Positions 1 to 4,306 of a stretch of DNA of 5,018 nt are shown here, piece after piece. The position numbers were made by a program, and so were the translations under genes. Each line of letters opens with the position of its first letter. Position 1 is the first letter of the stretch. Origin of the DNA: Burkholderiales bacterium (GTDB taxonomy: Bacteria > Pseudomonadota > Gammaproteobacteria > Burkholderiales > Burkholderiaceae_C). Location of the stretch: the NCBI GenBank assembly GCA_947450745.1, contig CANFYD010000335.1, positions 1 through 5,018 on the forward strand, read 5' to 3'. The notes under the pieces were generated by a model, which was given only the letters and a program-made list of their open reading frames with translations, searched no databases and was not told the DNA's origin.

Positions 1-956
1 CTGCGTGCCCTTGCCAGCACGGTTGGCGCGCTGTAGACGCCTTCCGCCACATGGCCCAGGTCGCGCAGAATTTGCGCCAGCGGCAAGCCCTCTGCCAAGC
101 CGAGACCGACTCGACGGTTGCGAGACAGATCGCCAGTGGCCGTCAGCACCAGATCGCCAACGCCGGACAAACCCATGAAGGTCTCGCTGCGCGCTCCTAG
201 CGCCAGCCCCAAGCGCAGCATTTCAGCCAAGCCGCGGGTGATCAGCGCCGCCCGCGCATTCAGCCCCGGCACGTTGTCCAAGTGTTCAACCTGATCGCCC
301 TCACCCTCACACTCACCTTTGCTTTTGTTCAAGCGCTCGGCCCGCAAACGCAGGCCGTCTGCCGTGCCCACTGCAATCGCCATCACGTTCTTGACCGCTC
401 CGCCGACCTCGACACCGACCGGGTCGGCCGAGGTGTAGACCCGCAGCCGCTCACTGTGAAAGGCCGCCACCGCCGCCAAAGTCAGCGCTTCATCTTCGCT
501 GGCCGCCACCAAGGCGGTCGGCTGGCCGGCAGCGACTTCTTGCGCGAAGCTCGGACCCGACAAAATGCCGCCCCGCAAGCGCGGCTGTACCGCTTGAGCA
601 ATCTCGTGCCCCAGCAAGCCGGTATCAGCTTCGAAACCCTTGCACAACCACAGCACTTGAGCGCCATCGGGCAAGCCGGCCAGCATCGTGCGCAGTGCCG
701 CCATCGGCGTGGCGATGACGATCAGACCCGGCACCAGCGGGTCGCAGGCGTGGGCGACCGCGCTGGCCAAATCGGCTTCGAGCCGCAGCGAGGCCGGCAG
801 AGCGATGGTCGGCAAATAGCGCGTATTGCAGCGCTGCGCCTGCATCTCGGCGACGGCCGCCGCGTCGCGCGCCCACAGCACCACGTCGTGCCGCGGAGCA
901 GCCTGCACGGCCAAGGCCGTACCCCAAGCCCCGGCCCCCAGAATGCTGATCTTCAT
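1..956 (-). CDS. gpsA: NAD(P)+-dependent sn-glycerol-3-phosphate dehydrogenase, 3' end outside window
   Basis: Cytosolic enzyme that reduces dihydroxyacetone phosphate to sn-glycerol 3-phosphate, the backbone precursor of phospholipids. The frame opens with MKISILGAGAWGTALA, so the Rossmann GxGxxG motif (residues 7-12) sits where the family expects it and fixes the ATG at 956. Further family motifs: CKGFE; ILSGPSFAQEVAAGQPTA; GGAVKNV with the catalytic lysine at K189; GLNARAALITRGLAEM (231-246); MGLSGVGDLVLT (261-272) followed by SRNRR (278-282), which holds the substrate-phosphate-binding Arg-Asn pair. 318 complete codons are visible; by comparison with the roughly 339-residue E. coli protein only a few tens of residues are missing. 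Oddity: about 26 extra residues (205-230, bases 267-344), hydrophilic and partly acidic, separate TADGLRL from GLNARAAL, where the family usually has two or three residues. The frame stays open and both flanks are intact, so I read it as an insertion, not a frameshift. No convincing Shine-Dalgarno precedes the ATG, and the secB terminator ends about 10 bp upstream. Confidence 0.96.
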   Translation of the reverse strand, partial: MKISILGAGAWGTALAVQAAPRHDVVLWARDAAAVAEMQAQRCNTRYLPTIALPASLRLEADLASAVAHACDPLVPGLIVIATPMAALRTMLAGLPDGAQVLWLCKGFEADTGLLGHEIAQAVQPRLRGGILSGPSFAQEVAAGQPTALVAASEDEALTLAAVAAFHSERLRVYTSADPVGVEVGGAVKNVMAIAVGTADGLRLRAERLNKSKGECEGEGDQVEHLDNVPGLNARAALITRGLAEMLRLGLALGARSETFMGLSGVGDLVLTATGDLSRNRRVGLGLAEGLPLAQILRDLGHVAEGVYSAPTVLARAR

Positions 957-966
957 GATGAAAGCT

Positions 967-1010
967 CAAAAAGAACGCGCCCCCGCTGCGAAAAGCAGTC
1001 GGGGGCGCGT
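967..1010 (-). terminator. Rho-independent terminator after secB
   Basis: Bases 975-985 pair with 1000-1010 (11 bp, mostly G-C), continued by 986-989 with 995-998 past a one-base bulge at 999, closing on a GAAAA-type loop (990-994). Read on the minus strand the stem is followed directly by TTCTTTTT (967-974). This is a textbook intrinsic terminator for the minus-strand transcript. The plus strand has no T-run after the stem, so it acts in one direction. It lies 29 bp after the secB stop and about 10 bp before the gpsA start, so it should separate gpsA from secB expression or let it through only by readthrough. Confidence 0.9.
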
Positions 1011-1038
1011 GTGAACCGATTCAATAGTTGAATCAAAT

Positions 1039-1515
1039 TCAGTTCAGTGTCGGCGATTCAGCGGCTTCGCGCTGTGCTTGCTGCGCTTCAAACATCGCCT
1101 GGAAGTTGACTTCCGACAGCAGCACCGGCGGGAAGCCAGCGCGTGTGCAGACGTCCGACACGATGGCGCGCAGATAGGGATAAATCATCTGCGGGCAAAC
1201 GATGCCCAAGATGCCTTCAACTTGCTCTTGCGGCACGTTGCGGATCTCGAAGATGCCGGCTTGCTTCGCCTCGATCAAGAACAAGGTCTTGTCGCCGACC
1301 GTGGTGGTGACGGTGCCGGTCACGCAGACCTCGAACACACCGTCGGCAACAGGCTCGGCGGACAGCGCCAAGTTGATGTCGACTTGCGGCTGCGTCTGCT
1401 GCAGCAGAATTTGGGGCGCATTCGGTTGCTCAAGCGACAGATCCTTCAGATACATGCGCTGGATCTGGAAGACGGGAGCGTTGTTTTCAACGGCGATGTT
1501 GTTCTCTTCGGCCAT
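1039..1515 (-). CDS. secB: Protein-export chaperone SecB
   Basis: Tetrameric cytosolic chaperone that holds presecretory proteins unfolded and passes them to SecA for Sec-dependent export. The 158-residue product matches the family length (E. coli 155). Visible family segments: FQIQRMYLKDLS (16-27), forming the first strand; EAKQAGIFEI (82-91); CPQMIYPYLR (107-116); FPPVLLSEVNFQAMF (128-142). The acidic, Asn-rich N-terminus and the Gln/Ala/Glu-rich tail are the usual variable ends. The ATG at 1515 is preceded by GGAA (1522-1525) at 6 bp, an acceptable ribosome binding site. It sits between grxC and gpsA as in many proteobacteria, with a candidate promoter in the upstream gap and a strong terminator after the stop. 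Confidence 0.98.
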   Translation of the reverse strand: MAEENNIAVENNAPVFQIQRMYLKDLSLEQPNAPQILLQQTQPQVDINLALSAEPVADGVFEVCVTGTVTTTVGDKTLFLIEAKQAGIFEIRNVPQEQVEGILGIVCPQMIYPYLRAIVSDVCTRAGFPPVLLSEVNFQAMFEAQQAQREAAESPTLN

Positions 1516-1562
1516 GATTCATTCCAAAAAAGTAAGGCCCTTCAGCCCATGCTGCGAGCGGC

Positions 1563-1577
1563 GATCGTGATTATCAC
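1563..1577 (-). promoter_or_regulatory. Candidate secB promoter (-10) inside a small palindrome
   Basis: On the minus strand GATAAT (1570-1575) matches five of six positions of the sigma-70 -10 consensus and lies 54 bp before the secB ATG. No good -35 is seen at 16-18 bp spacing. The box is embedded in an 11-base perfect inverted repeat, GTGAT-T-ATCAC (1567-1577), which could bind a dimeric regulator or be chance. The call rests on the -10 alone. Confidence 0.4.
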
Positions 1578-1599
1578 CCAGCGTTTGTGACGCCCGGCC

Positions 1600-1612
1600 G
1601 GGGGTCTCCCCC
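1600..1612. other. Small GC hairpin after grxC
   Basis: GGGGG-TCT-CCCCC forms a perfect 5-bp stem with a 3-base loop, 8 bp past the end of grxC. On the minus strand it is followed by GC-rich sequence, not a T-run, so it is not a canonical intrinsic terminator. It may protect the 3' end of the grxC message or weakly pause polymerase. Confidence 0.4.
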
Positions 1613-1620
1613 TCTTGAAA

Positions 1621-1881
1621 TCAGGCAGCTTGCAACAAAGGCAGCAGCTCGCCGCGCTGATCCATCGCCATCAATTCATCGCAGCCACCGACATGAGTCG
1701 CTCCGATGAAGATCTGCGGCACGGTGCGGCGGCCGGTCGCGGCCACCATCACATCGCGCTCGGCCGGGTGGAGGTCTACACGAACCTCATCGATCAACTC
1801 AACCCCGCGCTCCTTCAACAGTGCCTTGGCCCGCAGGCAGTAAGGGCAGGTCTGAGTGGTGTACATCTTGACGACTTGCAT
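1621..1881 (-). CDS. grxC: Glutaredoxin 3 (GrxC)
   Basis: Small cytosolic dithiol glutaredoxin that uses glutathione to reduce protein disulfides and mixed disulfides. The 86-residue product has the thioredoxin-fold layout: first strand VVKMYT, dithiol active site CPYC (12-15), the cis-proline loop TVPQIF (53-58, P55), and the glutathione-contacting GGCDEL (65-70). Length is that of E. coli GrxC (83). The ATG at 1879-1881 is set by AAAGGA (1888-1893) at a 6-bp spacing, and an in-frame TAA upstream rules out a longer protein. It lies between the rhodanese gene and secB, the conserved order. Confidence 0.97.
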   Translation of the reverse strand: MQVVKMYTTQTCPYCLRAKALLKERGVELIDEVRVDLHPAERDVMVAATGRRTVPQIFIGATHVGGCDELMAMDQRGELLPLLQAA

Positions 1882-1887
1882 GGCCCA

Positions 1888-1893
1888 TCCTTT
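1888..1893 (-). promoter_or_regulatory. grxC ribosome binding site
   Basis: AAAGGA on the minus strand ends 6 bp before the grxC ATG. It is the best Shine-Dalgarno in the window; gpmA, gpsA and the rhodanese gene have weak ones. Confidence 0.75.
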
Positions 1894-1909
1894 GAAATTC
1901 GATTGATTC

Positions 1910-1945
1910 AGGTGTTGCGGTTATTGCTGCTGTTGCAGTTGTTGC
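1910..1945 (-). repeat. Degenerate 9-bp tandem repeat, CA-rich, in the grxC leader
   Basis: Read on the minus strand, four consecutive 9-mers run GCAACAACT, GCAACAGCA, GCAATAACC, GCAACACCT, each starting GCAA; a fifth GCAA (1954-1957) lies 12 bp upstream. The stretch is nearly G-free apart from the repeat starts and lies 17 bp upstream of the grxC Shine-Dalgarno. Unstructured CA-rich leaders are known in other bacteria as translation enhancers or small-RNA target sites; a role here is inference only. Confidence 0.6.
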
Positions 1946-1966
1946 CGCTGTCATTGCAGGCGCACC

Positions 1967-1995
1967 GGGGCAGCGCCCCAGCCGGCCGGCCGGCC
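1967..1995. repeat. GC hairpin and GGCC-repeat tract after the rhodanese gene
   Basis: GGGGC-AGC-GCCCC (1967-1979) is a perfect 5-bp hairpin. One base further, GCCGGCCGGCCGGCC (1981-1995) is a tetranucleotide tract containing a 14-base perfect palindrome. Both lie in the gap between the rhodanese stop and grxC. There is no T-run on either strand, so an intrinsic terminator is not supported. Confidence 0.5.
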
Positions 1996-2006
1996 AGCCT
2001 TCAGCT

Positions 2007-2417
2007 TCAGGCTGATTTTTCTACCGGCAAATTGGCTTCGCGCCAAGCAGCCAAGCCGCCCGACAGCGTTTGCACATTGGCGTAGCCCGCCTTGCGCAGC
2101 ATGCCTGCAGCACGCGTGGAGCGTGAGCCGCTCTGGCACAACAGCACCAAGGGCAGGGCTTTATTGCTGGGCAAAGACTTGTGTCCGTCCAAAGCGGCAA
2201 GCGGAATATTGCGTGCGCCTGCCACGTGGCCGGCCGCGTATTCAGCCGGCTCGCAGACGTCGATCAAGATCGCTTTTTCGCGGTTCAGCAAGCGCACCGC
2301 TTCTGCCGTGGTCACAACACCGCCTTGACTGCCCTGGGTCAGCAGCGGCCACAGCAACAGGCCGCCAGACGTCAGCGCGGCCAAAACCAGAATCCAGTTA
2401 TCGAGCAAGAACTTCAA
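2007..2417 (-). CDS. Membrane-anchored single-domain rhodanese (YibN-like)
   Basis: Likely a sulfurtransferase or sulfur carrier at the inner membrane, the equivalent of E. coli YibN; its physiological substrate is unknown. The 136-residue product starts LKFLLDNW (read as Met), has one hydrophobic helix at about residues 8-26 (with GGLLLWPLL), a short Gly/Ser linker, then a rhodanese domain: ILIDVCEPAEYAAGHVAGARNIP (50-72), active-site loop CQSGSRS with C94 as the persulfide cysteine, and the end motif LSGGLAAWREANLPVEKS. The start is TTG at 2417: no in-frame ATG or GTG lies close by, homologous Burkholderiales proteins begin MKFLLDNW, and a perfect TATAAT lies 35 bp upstream. The open frame itself continues upstream across the promoter into antisense gpmA, which is not coding. 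It is the first gene of the minus-strand rhodanese-grxC-secB-gpsA group and is divergent from gpmA. Confidence 0.9.
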   Translation of the reverse strand: MKFLLDNWILVLAALTSGGLLLWPLLTQGSQGGVVTTAEAVRLLNREKAILIDVCEPAEYAAGHVAGARNIPLAALDGHKSLPSNKALPLVLLCQSGSRSTRAAGMLRKAGYANVQTLSGGLAAWREANLPVEKSA

Positions 2418-2444
2418 TGGGATGAATCCGGTAGAGGTAAAAAG

Positions 2445-2457
2445 GACTCCGATTATA
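2445..2457 (-). promoter_or_regulatory. Promoter of the rhodanese gene (-10 TATAAT)
   Basis: A perfect sigma-70 -10, TATAAT, reads on the minus strand at 2452-2457, with the start of transcription expected near 2445. That gives a leader of roughly 28 bases before the TTG start. The -35 region (about 2474-2480) is GC-rich and does not resemble TTGACA. Confidence 0.6.
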
Positions 2458-2517
2458 GAAAGGCCGCGCCGCCACACCGCGCCGGACGCAAAAAACCGGT
2501 GCCAGCAAAGCCCGGCG

Positions 2518-2574
2518 TTGACAACGACCTTGGCTTGCCCGCTGAAATATTCACGCCGAGTGCCCCGATAGAAT
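2518..2574 (+). promoter_or_regulatory. Candidate gpmA promoter region
   Basis: TAGAAT (2569-2574) matches five of six -10 positions and would start transcription near 2581, 36 bases before the gpmA ATG, but lacks a good -35. Separately a perfect TTGACA stands at 2518-2523; its best partner is TGAAAT (2543-2548) at a long 19-bp spacing. Either or both may drive gpmA. The rest of the 2418-2616 gap shows no further gene. Confidence 0.45.
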
Positions 2575-2616
2575 CGCAGCAGCCCAACTGGGGCGGCCTC
2601 GAAGCAAGCAAAGTCC

Positions 2617-3360
2617 ATGTACAAACTCGTGCTCATTCGCCACGGCGAATCCACCTGGAATCTCGAAAACCGCTTCACCGGTTGGACCGATGTTGACCTG
2701 ACCCCGACCGGCGTGGCGCAGGCCAAACAAGCCGGCCTGCTGCTGAAGGAGGCCGGCTTGGACTTTGACGTCAGCTACACCTCGGTGCTGAAGCGCGCCG
2801 TCTGGACGCTCTGGCATTGCCTGGACCAAATGGACCGAACTTGGCTGCCCGTCGTGCACAGCTGGCGCTTGAACGAACGCCATTACGGCGCGCTGCAAGG
2901 CCTGAACAAGGGCGACATTGCCAAGCAATATGGCGACGAGCAATTGCTGGTCTGGCGCCGCAGCTATGACACGCCGCCGCCGGCGATGGAGCCCAACGAC
3001 CCGCGCAGCGAGCGCAGCGACATCCGCTACGCCAAGCTCGCCCCTTCAGACATTCCGTTGACCGAATGCCTGAAAGACACCGTGGCGCGCGTGCTGCCGT
3101 TCTGGGACGGCACCATCGCGCCGGCCATCAAGCAGGGGCAGCGCATCGTGATTGCCGCCCACGGCAACAGCATCCGCGCCCTGGTCATGCACCTGGACGG
3201 CATCAGCGAAAAAGACATCGTCGGCCTGAACATCCCGAACGGCATCCCGCTGGTCTATGAGCTGGACGCGGATCTGAAGCCGATCAAGCGCTACTACCTC
3301 GGCGATGCCGAAGCCGCCGCCAAGGCCGCTGCAGCAGTCGCCAGCCAGGGCAAAGCCTGA
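2617..3360 (+). CDS. gpmA: 2,3-bisphosphoglycerate-dependent phosphoglycerate mutase
   Basis: Cytosolic glycolytic and gluconeogenic enzyme that interconverts 3- and 2-phosphoglycerate through a phosphohistidine. The 247-residue product aligns along its length with E. coli GpmA (250). Landmarks: LIRHGES with the phosphohistidine H9 and R8; NRFTGWTDVDL (18-28); YTSVLKRA with R60; LNERHYGALQGLNK (85-98) with E87 as the acid/base; WRRSYDTPPP (113-122); IAAHGNSIRAL (179-189) with the second histidine H182; LNIPNGIPLVYEL; and the Ala-rich tail ending SQGKA. The ATG at 2617 gives the family's standard MYKLVLIRHGE start; the Shine-Dalgarno is weak. It is divergent from the rhodanese gene and convergent with the PRPP-synthase homologue, 13 bp from its stop. 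In E. coli the equivalent place beside yibN is held by the unrelated cofactor-independent mutase gene gpmM (gpmI). Confidence 0.98.
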   Translation: MYKLVLIRHGESTWNLENRFTGWTDVDLTPTGVAQAKQAGLLLKEAGLDFDVSYTSVLKRAVWTLWHCLDQMDRTWLPVVHSWRLNERHYGALQGLNKGDIAKQYGDEQLLVWRRSYDTPPPAMEPNDPRSERSDIRYAKLAPSDIPLTECLKDTVARVLPFWDGTIAPAIKQGQRIVIAAHGNSIRALVMHLDGISEKDIVGLNIPNGIPLVYELDADLKPIKRYYLGDAEAAAKAAAAVASQGKA

Positions 3361-3373
3361 CGCTTGAAGTGAG

Positions 3374-4306
3374 TTAAACGCAGTGCCCGGCCGCCAGCAG
3401 CGGCCGCAGTGCTGCGGCCAGCAGCGGCACGACGGACACGGCGTTGCTCTGATGCGGCACCGCATTGCTGCTCCACACATGGCGCACGCCCGCCGCCTGC
3501 AGCTCGGGCAAGGCGTCGCCGTTGAACAAGGCATGGGTGACGGCCACATCGACCGATGCCGCGCCGCGAGCCAGCAGCGCTTGCGCGGCCCCGATCAGCG
3601 TGCGACCGGTCGACGCCATGTCGTCCACCAACACCACCGCCCGGCCCGCCACCTCGACATCCGGCAGGCTCAGGCTGACATGCGCATCGCCATGCCTGAC
3701 CTTGCGGCCGATCGCAAAGTGCAGGCCGCCGCAACCGGCCGCCTCGCGCACCCATTGGGCAGATTCTTCGTCCGGGCCGATCAGCAGCGCGCCGGGCACT
3801 TGGGCGGCAATCCAGGCTCCCAACACCGGCGCGGCCGACAGCGCAAGCCCGGTGCCTGCCGGCATCACCTCGTCGAGGCTGGCTATGCGGTGCAGGTGCG
3901 GGTCTATCGTCAGCACGTGATCGAAAAACTGGCTCAACAGCCGCGCGATATGGCGCTGGCTGACCGCCTCACCGGGCGTGAATTCGCTGTCCTGCCGCAT
4001 ATAGGCCAAATAGGGCGCGACCAGAATCAGCCGCTTGGCACCGAGCTCACGCGCCGTCGGTGCGGCGATCATCAGCTCGACCAGCTTTTCATTCGGCTGC
4101 TGCAAACCGCGCAGCAACACGACGCAGTCGGGCAGCGGCTTGGGCAGCACCAGACGCAATTCGCCATCTGGAAAGCGATGGCGGCTGATGAACTGCAGCG
4201 GCAGGTTCAAGGCTCTGGCCAATTCTTGCGCCAGCGCGCGTTCGGTATCAAAGGCCAACAAACAGGTGTTTGGATTCATCGTTGTCATCAAAGTCAGTGC
4301 GTTCAC
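3374..4306 (-). CDS. Non-canonical ribose-phosphate pyrophosphokinase homologue
   Basis: Phosphoribosyltransferase-fold protein of the PRPP synthase family, which moves the pyrophosphate of ATP to ribose 5-phosphate. The 310-residue product (E. coli Prs 315) has FPDGE (45-49), ATARELGA-like PTARELGAKR (83-92), the ATP-binding RQD (104-106) in PYLAYMRQD, DPHLHR (135-140), IGPDEES (176-182), a candidate catalytic lysine K202 in GRKVRHGD, and the PRPP loop VVLVDDMASTGRT (224-236). The segment after RQD reads SEFTPGEAVSQRH, like archaeal PRPP synthases, not like the RRVRSAR type of classical bacterial Prs. It is therefore probably a second paralogue, not the housekeeping prs. The start is GTG at 4306, overlapping the upstream stop as GTGA; ATG codons at 4288 and 4279 are alternatives, the last giving MNPNTCLLAF. 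No Shine-Dalgarno favours any of them, so translational coupling is likely. The exact substrate is uncertain. Confidence 0.88.
   Translation of the reverse strand: MNALTLMTTMNPNTCLLAFDTERALAQELARALNLPLQFISRHRFPDGELRLVLPKPLPDCVVLLRGLQQPNEKLVELMIAAPTARELGAKRLILVAPYLAYMRQDSEFTPGEAVSQRHIARLLSQFFDHVLTIDPHLHRIASLDEVMPAGTGLALSAAPVLGAWIAAQVPGALLIGPDEESAQWVREAAGCGGLHFAIGRKVRHGDAHVSLSLPDVEVAGRAVVLVDDMASTGRTLIGAAQALLARGAASVDVAVTHALFNGDALPELQAAGVRHVWSSNAVPHQSNAVSVVPLLAAALRPLLAAGHCV
3393..3428. repeat. Direct and inverted repeats at the 3' end of the PRPP-synthase homologue
   Basis: GCCAGCAGCGGC occurs at 3393-3404 and again at 3417-3428. Between them GGCCGCAG-TG-CTGCGGCC (3402-3419) is a perfect 8-bp inverted repeat with a 2-base gap. 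The direct repeat encodes the duplicated PLLAA in the protein tail (PLLAAALRPLLAAG). It lies just past the convergent gpmA stop and could fold in the gpmA message, but no T-run follows. Confidence 0.5.

Noticed and set aside
282..1031. Plus-strand open frame of 249 codons opposite gpsA
   Set aside because: It lies antisense to an unambiguous gpsA, is rich in Arg, Gln and His as expected of a high-GC shadow frame, and shows no domain.
1078..1590. Plus-strand open frame of 170 codons opposite secB
   Set aside because: Antisense to secB with full SecB motifs on the other strand; no family features of its own.
1799..1954. Minus-strand 51-codon frame starting ATG ACA GCG in the CA-rich leader and overlapping grxC
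   Set aside because: No Shine-Dalgarno, a low-complexity Thr/Ala start that simply follows the 9-bp repeat, and a tail that is out-of-frame grxC. An upstream regulatory frame is possible but not supported.
2418..2726. N-terminal extension of the rhodanese protein to an upstream start
   Set aside because: The extra residues are the reverse of the intergenic promoter region and the start of gpmA; the conserved protein begins at KFLLDNW.
2803..2805. Tryptophan at GpmA residue 63 (KRAVWTLW) where E. coli has His
   Set aside because: This position varies in the family (His or Arg in others) and the catalytic residues R8, H9, R60, E87 and H182 are all present, so no loss of function is implied.
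2551..2943. Minus-strand open frame of 130 codons opposite gpmA
   Set aside because: Antisense to a complete, highly conserved GpmA; a codon-bias shadow.
3361..3373. Bidirectional terminator between gpmA and the convergent gene
   Set aside because: The 13-bp gap is too short and no stem with a T-run is present on either strand; the nearby inverted repeat at 3402-3419 is within coding sequence.
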